Origin: Macrostomum hystrix
Taxonomy: Eukaryota > Platyhelminthes > Macrostomidae
DNA length: 64,000 nt
Reading direction: 5' to 3'
Assembly: GCA_950097015.1 (NCBI GenBank)
Contig: CATNEN010000003.1
Coordinates: 15,608,501 to 15,672,500, forward strand
Both the position numbers and the translations under genes were made by a program. Below, piece after piece: positions 21,405-31,800 of this stretch. Positions within the stretch are counted from its first letter, which is position 1, and each line of letters begins with the position of its first letter. The notes beneath the pieces were generated by a model, which was not told where the DNA came from, did no database searches, and saw only the letters and a program-made list of their open reading frames with translations.

Positions 21405-21690
21405 TTGGCAGCTGCTGGAAGCGTCGCTACCAACGGCTGGGCGGGATCAAGCGCTGCAACCGGGAATCGGGTTGATATTTAGCGTCAGCACATGTGACAC
21501 TTTGGTTAGTCACTCACGCACTCACTGGTTGGTCAGTCACTTTGGTTATCTGAACCTTTGATTTCATAAATAGCCTATAGAGTAGAAAAATACGAGTCTG
21601 CTAGGTTCTGTAAAAAAACTACCTAGGCCACACACTTTCTTCTGGGTTTTAAACTCAATGAGCGTTTAAACTAAACTCAATGTCTCAAGC

Positions 21691-22067
21691 TATAACGCCT
21701 AAAGGGATTTTAGCTTCAATATTCAGGTTCAATGATTAGCTTCAATGATTTCTAGAGATGATCGCAGTAGAGTGTTGTGGACTGGGGCGGACGTCACTAG
21801 GATGGATGTGAAGCTAACCGGAATCGAGCTGTATTTGGATGTCATTGAGCAAAAGACCGCACTAAAAGCTGATTATCTCAAGGCAACAGAGATGGACATT
21901 GATGTTGCATACGGCCTACGTGTGTCGAGATGAACGAAACGAAACTAGAACAAACATCTGCATTAAAGATTGATCATGCAGCAATCCAAGGTATATTATT
22001 ATTTACATGAGAAACCCGAATACTTTTATACATTACATGCATGGAAACGTGAAACATGGAAACATGG
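21691..22067 (+). pseudogene. Unrecognised coding remnant in the palindrome spacer
   Basis: A 62-codon frame (21745-21933) with Met-Asp-Val-Lys-Leu-Thr-Gly-Ile-Glu-Leu-Tyr-Leu-Asp-Val-Ile looks protein-like. It stops, and the next frame, opening at 22056, continues in the same direction. Together they may be pieces of one decayed ORF. The family is not recognised; origin from a large DNA transposon or virus-like element is possible but unproven. Confidence 0.3.
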
Positions 22068-22421
22068 TCCATTCAGCATGAAATCAGTGATAATCTTTAC
22101 CCTGCACTGCCACAAAATGGAGATTTCAGTCAGAACAAGATTAGCAAATTTTACAGTGAGTTGGTCGACTTGGCTGTGAAAGAGAACAATGGAATTGCTA
22201 TCACAGCTCTGCAATATGGAACTCTTTATCCGATGTTTGGCACCGATGTGTCTGCCAGACAAATGCCTACTGATAACAGCACTGTGAATATCGTGAATAT
22301 CGTTAACGTCATCCTTATGCTCCTCAACAATGAATTGATTGATGGAATCTATAAAACCTCTCAGATGGTGATTCTGGCTGCAGTTGCATTAAACATTTTG
22401 TCTACAAATATATTATTATAG
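22056..22421 (+). CDS. Unrecognised 121-aa ORF, inverted duplicate at 26875-27234
   Basis: It encodes Asp-Asn-Leu-Tyr-Pro-Ala-Leu-Pro-Gln, Lys-Phe-Tyr-Ser-Glu-Leu-Val-Asp-Leu, then Thr-Leu-Tyr-Pro-Met-Phe-Gly-Thr-Asp, and a C-terminal hydrophobic stretch. The second copy differs mainly by Thr/Pro at one residue and at the ends, so both frames are open. No domain is recognised. It is probably the 3' part of a longer ORF whose upstream piece is the remnant at 21745-21933. Confidence 0.4.
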   Translation: METWSIQHEISDNLYPALPQNGDFSQNKISKFYSELVDLAVKENNGIAITALQYGTLYPMFGTDVSARQMPTDNSTVNIVNIVNVILMLLNNELIDGIYKTSQMVILAAVALNILSTNILL

Positions 22422-22825
22422 AAGTGTTAAAAAGCAGCTGAAAGTCAGAGAAAATGGTTTAAAGTAAGTCAGGATTTACTTACGAAGATACGATGCAAAT
22501 TCGAGTGTCCACTAAAAACAAATTTCTCCTATATCTCTTTCCCTCAGCAGTCTGCCTATTTCTTTATTTGGAGCGTGCAAGACAAACCCCCTCCCTACTG
22601 ATCTCTCTTCTCCCAACTTTAGCTTACCAAAAGTGAACTGAATTTTCTTGAATCATTCTGCTCTCTCAACCCCAGCTCTTTCAGCAGAACTCCAAGTTCT
22701 CTACTTGGAGCATGCAATACAAAGCCCACTCCAACCCCAACTTTGTCTTACCAAAAATAACAGCTTTAACTAGCTTCCCAGCGATCGATTCCCTCCACCC
22801 ACTTGAAGTCCCCATATTGTCTAGT
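22068..22825 (+). repeat. Nested inverted repeat, left arm
   Basis: About 760 bp, from TGGTCCATTCAG to CCATATTGTCTAGTCTCC, matching the reverse complement of 26464-27234. It lies inside the spacer of the large palindrome and carries the 121-aa ORF. Confidence 0.93.
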
Positions 22826-23259
22826 CTCCCAATTTCTTTCTTTCTTTCTTTTTTTAATGTGGCATTCCAAAGACACTTAAGTAATATTCAAAAACAGACG
22901 CTTTAGTGTTCATGTAAACTAACTATAAGACTTAGAAATCTGAAGGGAATTCAAGAGAGCTCTAGGATAAAACTAGGCTAAAAGGATCAACAGCAGAGAG
23001 GGCAAACAACTGAAAGGAGAAAGATTAGACAAAGATTCGCCCCGAGTTCACCTATTCATTTCAGAGCAAACCCGGTCCGGCATGGCCGCAGCTGTGCTGA
23101 CGTGGAGCCGCCTGATATCGACCCGCAGCTGTGCTGACGTGGAACTGCCGGAATCGACCCGGCTCGGCCTGTCCAGACCCGCAGCTGCCTGCATCGACCC
23201 AGCCCTGCCTGAAATCGGAGCAGCCCGGACCCGATCTGGAACGAGATCTGGAGGAGGCC

Positions 23260-24260
23260 GGGACCGCACAAGAAGACTGGATCGATGAAGGGGAAGGGGA
23301 TAATGAACAGTAGGAAAGAGGTCTCGGTAGAAGCGGAAACGCTTCCTAACTCAACTAAGGCGTTTTTAGGACTTTTCCCCACCCCCGTAGAAAAGGGGTT
23401 GTGTGCCTGCCAACCAACTAGTCCAGGGGTCGGCAAACTCCGGCTCGCGGGCCAGATGCGGCCCTCGAAGCTCCCAAATCCGGCCCGTTGCCCCTTCTGA
23501 CATCTACAGTGTCCTGTTTAATCTCTCCCGTGTCTAATCTCTCCTGTGTCTCATCGCTCTCGTGTCTAATCTCTCCTGTGTCTCATCTCTCCCGTGTCTA
23601 ATCTCTCCTGTGTCTCATCGCTCTCGTGTCTTATCTCTCCCGTGTCGAATCTCTCCTGTGTCTAATCTCTCCCCTGTCTTATCTCTCCCGTGTCCAATCT
23701 CTCCCCTGTCTTATCTCTCCCGTGTCTAATCTCTCCCCTGTCTTATCTCTCCCGTGTCTAATCTCTCCCTGTCTTATCTCTCCCGTGTCTAATCTCTCCC
23801 GTGTCTCATCTCTCCCCTATCTCATATTTATACAGTCAATGCGGCCCGCTGTCGTCTTTTAGGTTCTTTCTTTGGCCCGCCAGCAAATAAGTTTGCCTAC
23901 CCCTGAACTAGTCTAATGATAATGACTGTACTAGACTCGAGGCTGCGACCTCACTCACCTCAAATTCTCATGCGTACTGTTGCTACGGTATTGTCTTCTC
24001 CTCGGAACGAGGGGTTTCGAGGGCATTATATAAGGCGGAGCGGAGCGCGGAAAAATGGACCGCCGTGATTTTGATAGAGATTTAGCTTTGAGCTCCGTTA
24101 AGTTAACTAATTAGAAAACTAACTGTGTTTGTGTTCTCTCTTGATCTGATCCCGAGGTAAGGATCCGGACGAGGATTGCTACCGACAGCCAGGATACTGA
24201 GACTCGATAGTCGTTAGTAGTTATAGCCTTCAAGCCATGACTGCCACAAACCGCTAGACT
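23260..24260 (+). mobile_element. Possible LTR-retrotransposon 3' end interrupted by a MITE
   Basis: A short frame ending Gly-Glu-Gly-Asp-Asn-Glu-Gln then TAG overlaps a polypurine stretch GAAGGGGAAGGGGAT (23287-23301). After the inserted MITE, ATTATATAAGG near 24034 forms a good TATA box, followed by a plausible transcribed leader. That order (ORF end, polypurine tract, promoter) is what a 3' LTR looks like. No partner LTR, clear TG...CA ends or target duplication was found, so a Pol II promoter of another kind is also possible. Confidence 0.3.
23424..23905. mobile_element. hAT-type MITE with perfect 8-bp target duplication
   Basis: The element is 482 bp. Termini are CAGGGGTCGGCAAACT and, inverted, CAGGGGTAGGCAAACT. 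It is flanked by AACTAGTC at 23416-23423 and 23906-23913, an exact 8-bp duplication as hAT elements make. The inside has a CTCTCC-type minisatellite (about 23518-23825). It is non-autonomous, with no transposase frame. Confidence 0.93.
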
Positions 24261-25699
24261 ACATAAACGAAAATACCAAAACAGAGACAGAATCTTGAAG
24301 CGCTATACTAACAGAAATAGTTAGTTTTTGCTTTTGCTAAACTTAACGAGACAGAGAGTTCCAAATGTGCCGCGCAATAGCTACCATTGAGTTTCTAGAG
24401 ATAGAGCAAGGCATTAGAACTAAAATCAGCAAAGATAGTCAGCTCAAAGTGACTCACTGCTCACAAGCTGCTCACGGGCAGCGGCATGGAGTTCACTTTT
24501 GGTGGCTGCATGGCAGGTCGCAAGGAGCTCAAGTTGACAGGCAGGTGTTTAAGCTGCTGCTTTGGGCTTTTCTGAGCCCTTTCTCAGCCCTGAGCATTTC
24601 GAGCCAGTTTTGGGTGGGGTATTAGGAAGCATGGGTCCTGCAGAATACCAGCATAGTGGAAAACCCGGTCTAGGATTCTCATGCCCCGCGATAGAGTAAA
24701 CACAATGCACCTGCATTTACTTGCAGATCTTTAGCTCCATATTGACTCTTGTTTGCATTTGCAGCCAGTCGTTTGCCTCAGCCAAGGAACTCTGAATGCA
24801 GTATCTGGAATGGAAACTCCCATTGGCAGCCATACACTGCACAGCTGGCTTTTTCTAGCCAAGAAAGCCTCACTACCCGAAGCCTCACTGCAAAATGGAA
24901 ATATAGTTAAAGCTTATTTTGCCCGTGCGCTAAGTAGAATCAAATATAGTATTAAATATGCTTGTACAGTAAAGTGAAGAGAAAATAGAAAATTAATATG
25001 ATGATCCATTCACATTGCTTTCGTAACATTAGCTGTATAGCAAATACAAATAGCAATAGCAAAAGAAAAATAGAAATTTCGTAGCAAACAGTAGTATGCG
25101 AAAGGGGCAATCTAGGACAAAAATTATCGCGGCCTCCATAATCCACAAACTATTAACTTTATTATTCTCGAAGAGATCAGGAAAAAAGGGTCCATGCCCC
25201 TCCAAAAATCAGTCTCCATGTTCTTAATTCTCTACTTTTAATATCCCAGGTCAGTTTGTAAGCTTCGTTCTGTAGTATTCTAGCACAAAAACTATCGCAG
25301 ATATGTCTCGGAGCCTCCCAGCCCTGCAAAAAGTGTGCCAAGACAATCAAATTGGCGCCAAAATCCCAATCTCCAAAACTCAATAGGGTGCTCATCCTCC
25401 GAAATACATATAATTCTCATTAAAAATGCTTCCAATCATCTCTCCAGGTTCTTATTACAAAGCACACGAGCCTCATTACAAGAGTAAGTACCAAACAAGA
25501 ATGCTGCGAGTACATGAGGAAATATTGGCCCGACCACACAATAACTGTCCCTAATATTAATCTAGCTCTCCAAAGACACTGGATTCTTAAGTATGGAGTA
25601 ACCTACGTGGAAGTTTACGGCAGCTACTATGACTTAGGCAATCGTAAATTGTTAGGCAACAAACCGCTTCTCACACTTAGCAGGGCCATGCTAACGACC
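24261..25699. other. Spacer DNA without a supported gene
   Basis: Only short frames with no family features (for example 24365-24625 and 25514-25711). No tandem repeat or RNA gene recognised. Confidence 0.45.
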
Positions 25700-25707
25700 C
25701 CCAAAAC

Positions 25708-26370
25708 TTAAGTGGCGGTCTGCGCCGTGGATTCCGCCTTATAAACTTTCTTCTCGAATCCCAATTCCCTATACCATGTGTCATCTTTAAACTCCACCTC
25801 AGCAACTTTGTGAACTTGCATGGCCACTCTCATTACAGTGATCATAGGATAGTTTGACAGGGAACAGTTTCGTCTCTGGCTTGCTCGCATTAGGTGTCTC
25901 AAAATGGCCTCTTTTAGTAAATACATTTTCTAGAAAGTAATTGTAGGTATCCACACTTTGCGTGCTCACAGGGAATACCACAGCTTCTGCTGCTGCACCT
26001 GTCCATTCGTATTAAAACTTACTATTTGCTGCCGTCACATTGGGAATGTTTGATCAACCAGTGAAGTCGTTAAGATAGACATGGTAATTAGCACCTGGAT
26101 CCAGGCGAATCGCCTGCTCTAATTTTTCAACAAATATCCCGTTTGAGTCAGTAATTTGCCTTGTTATTGTAATAGGAATGCTCTCCTTAGAGTGAGAAAT
26201 AATATTATTTAGTCTTTCAGCAATCGCTTCCTTTCTTTCACCCCCCGAAAAAAATATTTAAACTTTACTGGATGAATTGTTGATCATGTTAAGCTTCACC
26301 TTCCTCTCAAACGCAAAGATGTACAGGTCCACGGGTGTTGTGACAGCCCTCTCAATGTTAGTCACGATAT
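25708..26370 (-). pseudogene. Decayed unrecognised ORF, minus strand
   Basis: Reading from about 26370 down, coding-like sequence continues through several stops and frame changes: Thr-Pro-Val-Asp-Leu-Tyr-Ile-Phe-Ala-Phe-Glu-Arg, then a stop; Ile-Arg-Leu-Asp-Pro-Gly-Ala-Asn-Tyr-His-Val-Tyr-Leu, then Ser-Asn-Ile-Pro-Asn-Val; then Val-Phe-Pro-Val-Ser-Thr-Gln-Ser-Val. It lies just downstream, on the same strand, of the ORF 26875-27234. The pattern is vaguely like structural proteins of large virus-like transposons, which I cannot confirm. It is clearly broken. Confidence 0.35.
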
Positions 26371-26463
26371 TCAATTATGAACTGAATGAAATGAGTCATC
26401 TCTGCGATCAACATTCAAGTGGTCTTTTCCAGAAGAGAAGACCCGCTGGGATAAAGAAATGCT

Positions 26464-27234
26464 GAGGAGACTACACAATATGGGGACTTCAAGTGGGTGG
26501 AGGGAATCGATCGCTGGGAAGCTAGTTAAAGCTGTTATTTTTGGTAAGACAAAGTTGGGGTTGGGGTGGGCTTTGTATTGCATGCTCCAAGTAGAGAACT
26601 TGGAGTTCTGCTGAAAGAGCTGGGGTTGAGAGAGCAGAATGATTCAAGAAAATTCAGTTCACTTTTGGTAAGCTAAAGTTGGGAGAAGAGAGATCAGTAG
26701 GGAGGGGGTTTGTCTTGCACGCTCCAAATAAAGAAATAGGCAGACTGCTGAGGGAAAGAGATATAGGAGAAATTTGTTTTTAGTGGACACTCGAATTTGC
26801 ATCGTATCTTCGTAAGTAAATCCTGACTTACTTTAAACCATTTTCTCTGACTTTCAGCTGCTTTTTAACACTTCTTATATATTTGTAGACAAAATGTTTA
26901 ATGCAACTGCAGCCAGAATCACCATCTGAGAGGTTTTATAGATTCCATCAATCAATTCATTGTTGAGGAGCATAAGGATGACGTTAACGATATTCACGAT
27001 ATTCACAGGGCTGTTATCAGTAGGCATTTGTCTGGCAGACACATCGGTGCCAAACATCGGATAAAGAGTTCCATATTGCAGAGCTGTGATAGCAATTCCA
27101 TTGTTCTCTTTCACAGCCAAGTCGACCAACTCACTGTAAAATTTGCTAATCTTGTTCTGACTGAAATCTCCATTTTGTGGCAGTGCAGGGTAAAGATTAT
27201 CACTGATTTCATGCTGAATGGCTGAATGGACCAT
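26464..27234 (-). repeat. Nested inverted repeat, right arm
   Basis: Reverse complement of 22068-22825. Homology continues to GAGGAGACTACACAATATGG at the inner end. Differences are few. Confidence 0.93.
26875..27234 (-). CDS. Unrecognised 119-aa ORF, inverted duplicate of 22056-22421
   Basis: Nearly the same protein as the plus-strand copy, with a changed N-terminus (Met-Val-His-Ser-Ala) at the homology break and a shorter C-terminus. Both copies remain open. There is no domain assignment. Confidence 0.38.
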   Translation of the reverse strand: MVHSAIQHEISDNLYPALPQNGDFSQNKISKFYSELVDLAVKENNGIAITALQYGTLYPMFGTDVSARQMPTDNSPVNIVNIVNVILMLLNNELIDGIYKTSQMVILAAVALNILSTNI

Positions 27235-27240
27235 TCTTTA

Positions 27241-27424
27241 TCCAGGGATAAAGAATGGTAATCCCTGGGTTAGGGGAAGAATGGGAATCCCTGGGGTAGG
27301 GGAAGAATGGGAATCCTTGGGGTAGGGGAAGAATGGTAATCCTTGGGGTAGGGGAAGAATGGGAATCCTTGGGGTAGGGGAAGAATGGGAATCCTTGGGG
27401 TAGGGGAAGAATGGGAATCCCTAC
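27241..27424. repeat. 26-bp minisatellite
   Basis: Seven or so units containing GGGGTAGGGGAAGAATGGGA. The G-rich strand is plus. It begins exactly at the outer edge of the nested inverted repeat. Confidence 0.95.
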
Positions 27425-27886
27425 TGCTCACGACGAAGCTGCTCATGATCCTCTTCGTTTTTTAAAAATATTTTTTATGCGTTGTGTTTTATTGAGTGAC
27501 GACCAGAAGTCAATTGTTCAGGGAATACTTTATTTCAATATTCCTAACCTGTCGATAATTACTCGTATTTACATATAATAGTTGACTTCGCAATGAACAA
27601 CTTCTATTGTCCGTTCCAGATATTTAATCGGGATTAGTAAGACAAAATTAAAGATAAACAAAATGTAAAAAGGTGTGCGAATCTTTCTGAAGAGATGAAT
27701 AAAGTTCCCCAGTAGGGTGGCTCTATTAGCAACACAAGCATTGGCACAGTTCTTTACTTCTGCTGACCTTCCCGCCTGTTGCCTTCGCTCTGCACCGTAA
27801 AAACTCGCTGCGGGAAAATTTTGTGCGGGAAAAACTGCGGGGAAAGCTCGGCGAAAAAAAATTCCAGCGGGAAACTCTCGCGCTCC
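27425..27886. other. Unassigned DNA with short GCGGGAAA motifs
   Basis: Several GCGGGAAA-type words between 27810 and 27880. No gene recognised. Confidence 0.4.
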
Positions 27887-28423
27887 CCAGTAAGCCCAAA
27901 CTGGTGACAATCATGCTTTGTTGTTACCTTCCGCCCGTCAGCATGGAAGACCTTGGAGTCACACAGCATTTTTGTTTTGGGCTGCGTTCCTTCTTGCAGC
28001 CGAGGCTCAGGCCTGGCCTGAACAAACGACCGCTGGTTAGGACAGGGAGCTCTGCATCTAGAAACTGGAGAGATTCCAACCCCCATTTTCCGGATCCCCA
28101 TGGGCTGACTGGCTGTCCGAAATTCACATGGGCAGATAGGAAATTCTGATGCATTACTTAGAGAAAAGCACTGGGCAACAGACTTTCAAAATGTCTGTTT
28201 CATTAGAAAGCAGATCGAATTCTGTACACTTCAGCTGAAGCTCGTGCGTCTACCTGTTTTAGCTACTGAGCTGTGCTTAAATAATGCTTAGGGAAAAATG
28301 TCACTCAGCAGTGCACGACCTTGGAAAGTTGAGATGAGGAAACATTTTATGCATTGGCCAATTTTACCGACATTTTGCATACTTGCATCAACGCCCATCG
28401 AGTAAAGAAAAAAGTTTTCAGCA
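27887..28423 (+). repeat. Dispersed repeat, copy 2 (direct with 5543-6115)
   Basis: Same orientation and order as copy 1. It lies directly upstream of the right palindrome arm and the giant gene's start. It is not found at the matching place beside the left arm, so the left arm lost it or the duplication stopped short of it. Confidence 0.9.
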
Positions 28424-28825
28424 TTTCAACTTTGCGATTTTCGGTCCTAAAGAAGACAATTTTTGTTGTCATCTATGAGAGAGGAGAGAGAGAAAAACAT
28501 AGTGGATTTCAATGGGGACATTGAGTTGAGTTTAAACGCTCATTGAGTTTAAAACCCAGAAGAAAGTGTGTGGCCTTGTTATTTTTTTACAGAACTTAGC
28601 AGGTATTTTTCTACTCTAGGCAATTTATAAAATCAAAGGTTCGGATAACCAAAGTGACTGGTGTCATTCTTGGAAGTCCGTTGTTTGCAGAAAGCCACAT
28701 TTTTCATGTCACATGTGCTGACGCTAAATATTAACCCGAATCCCGGTTGCAGCGCTTGATCCCGACCAGCCGTTGGTAGCAACGCTCCCAGCGGCTCCCA
28801 GACGGCCGAGAGCAGCAGCTCCCAG

Positions 28826-31800
28826 ATGGCCGAGAACAGCGGAGGCTCCCAAATAGCCGAGAACAGCGGAGGATCCCAGATGGCCAAGAACAGCAGCTCC
28901 CAGATGGCCGAGAACAGCGGAGGCTCCCAGAGGAGAGCCGGCATGGAGGAGGTCCGAGAACACATTCAGCAGTGGATGCAGTGGAGTCAAAAGGCTTCGC
29001 AGCGGCAGCAAGCAGACAGTCAGGAGCCGAAGCCTTGCATGCTGATGGTGCCACCCACATTCATTCCTGAGTACAAAGCTTACGGAGAAGACTCTGCTAG
29101 TAAGGATGAAAATGATCAACGGCTCGGGGACCGTTTGGAGCTGGAGGTGTTTAAGCACCTGCAGTCAATCGAATCGTTTGGAATCGCATTGCACAAAGTT
29201 GATGCCCAGGTTTATTCCCATAGGGATAAAACAACAAAGACAACAACAACATTCCAAATGGATGAAACATTGAGACCAGAAGGGAAAAACTGCGACTTTG
29301 TGTGCCTGTACAGCGAAGGAATTCTGCTGATTGAGTGCAAGGCGGGAAATTCAAAGGCAGATGCTTCTGAACAATTCAAGGCAACTTTTGATTGGATAGA
29401 TAAAAAAATATTCAATCACTTGAATATCACAGAAGGCGAACGAGAAAACTTGAAGTTTCACAAAATCATGGCTAAATACAATAAGTCAAACAATGAAGAT
29501 GAGTTTCAGCTTAGGTTTGTCCCAATACCAGAAGACGGACAGTTTAAAGGTTCAGAAGAAGGAACCAGCCACTTGAATAACTTCTTTCAGCTCTCCAACG
29601 ATGCTAAACCTGGCCTTTTGAGTCCTTCTGGGCAAAAATTTATCGATCTGGTCAAGCTGCTGGTGTTTTCCCGTCCTGAGCACCACTACTCAAACGCCAA
29701 GCACATCGAGTTCCTCAACGACAAGCTCTGGAGGCAGGAGCTGTGGACAAGGAAGATTTTGGGACTCAGAGATAAGGAAAGCCCGAAAGACTTCAAGGGC
29801 CACGTGTTCTTCTCGCAGGAACAGAAGGAAGTCCTGAGCAGTTCTGAGCAGTGCCTGCTGATCAGCGGATATTTAGGCACAGGAAAGACCACAGTGCTGT
29901 TCCAGACTGCCATTGAGAGAGCTCTGGGCGGCAAAGAATGCCTGCTGGTGGCATCTGAGGATGTTCTCAACGATTTTGAGGCATTCTGGAACACTTTGCT
30001 GATCCCTATAGTCGTCGATGAATTAGAAATTGATAAATTCGATAGTATTGTTAAAGAGTTGGAAAACTCAACTCGCCCAGTGCTCCTGTTTGGAGAATGC
30101 GATCGGCTCAATGAGGTACGAAATAATGAGATAATTGAAAGTGAAGAAATTGATAATTTCGATGAGCTGAGGAAGACAATTACAGACGACCATACTCGGT
30201 CATGCTACCTCTTGCTTTCAAAGAACAATGACAAATATTACAAGGAATTCATGGAGACTGCGAGAGCAAGGATTACTTGCATGAATTGGAGCCTGTTTCT
30301 AAGAGAATTGGAGCTCTGTTCAAAGCTTCAAAGTGAGGCATTTATGTCTGATAAAGAAAAACTGACCAATGCAGAAAACGATGCCAAAAATAAGCGAGAG
30401 ATGGACGATGCGATTGATAAAAGAGAAAAGCTCGCAGAAAAGTTAGTGCCGCTATTTCTTGACTTCCTAAAACAAAAGTACAAGGAAGTACCAGGTTTAC
30501 TCCTTGACGACTTTCCAGTTTTCTGCAGCAGGGAACATCAGTGCATCAGGGAAGCGCTGCTTCAGTTTGTGCTGTTCAGAGCCAAAGAGCAATCATTCAC
30601 TTGGCTGACTGCTCAGCACAGACCCCATGGCATTCAGTATCCATGGGAAGGTGACGAACTCATTTTAAAGGACCGCAATGCTCCCATAGAGGATGTCAGC
30701 CCTGATCTGTCCGACATTAAACAGCGGCTCACACAGCACCAGCCAGACCAGCAAAGTGGAACAGAAAATGCAGTGCTCAAAGAAGTTCAGCTACTTCACA
30801 TCGCACGGAACACCCAAAACATCGCCGACTATTGGCAACAGGGAATTCAAGCTTCCAGCAGGCTAAAAGTGCAAGTGGCTCATCAGTATCCCGGCTATCA
30901 AGTTCAGGAAATCAAGTTTCACAACATCACTGACCTCTTGCTCCAATTGAATCACTATCTGAGCAGATCAATTCTCAGATACTTGAGTTTGGATGATGTT
31001 GTGCTGATTACAAGCAACTCGGTGTACTCACGCTTAAAAGTACTAAAAGAACCGATCTGTTTAAAGTTTGAGAAGATGAGAATTGAAGTTCGAAAGGACG
31101 CTATACGTGAAATACATAAATACAAAAAAAAGAGAGAGAAACATATAACTGACGTTCCTCAAATTTTATTTCAGAAGTTTTCAAAAAAAGGCCAGGTTGT
31201 CGAATCACGGTCTGTTAGGGTTGTTAGTGTCAGCGATGCCGTCGGCTGTGAATATCCGGTAGTGATTTACCTACACGGCAATTTCTCCCAGTATCCCAAT
31301 CAGCTGGGATTTACAGAGAATTTCGAATACATCGAGAAGCGCTTCGCAGAAGGCGCCAATTGCGACTGCGAGAGCCGCTACGGAGGCTACGAAGAGGCCA
31401 CAGCTGGGCTGGACTTGGCCATGAGCTGGGCACAGCACGCAAACGCTCTCATGGCCTGCTCCCGAGCTCGAGTCAAGCTCTACGTGTGCGCCCACCACCT
31501 GTCACCGTTCTGGCACGACAGGCGCTTCTGCGCTCTCAAGCAGGACGTGGGAGACAGAGCTCATGACGGAGTCGACTGCGTCAATTCGGTTGTGCAGGCG
31601 CTGCACTGGATGAGGCTGATGGAGCCCACCTGCCTGCCTGGGAGACTGGACAGCCTGCTCTGCGAACTGCTCGACTCGATGCAGTCGATGGGGTCAAGTG
31701 GCGGAGACCAGAAAATGCTTCAAGGACCGGTCACTGCCCTGCTGCAGCATGTGCAAAGCAAGAGCAGGCAGTTTGCTTTGGCTGTTGAGAGAGGCAGACA

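Larger units (their letters stand above)
10554..21690 (-). repeat. Large palindrome, left arm
   Basis: The reverse complement of this 11.1-kb arm matches 28508-38297 throughout: outer AT-rich flank, MITE, membrane-segment ORF, giant gene, and upstream sequence to a shared TGAGTTTAAACGCTCATTGA-like block. The outer boundary falls at TTCTAAGCAGAAAAT. The arm is longer than its partner because of an internal helicase-module duplication and longer glutamine-rich arrays. Confidence 0.95.
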
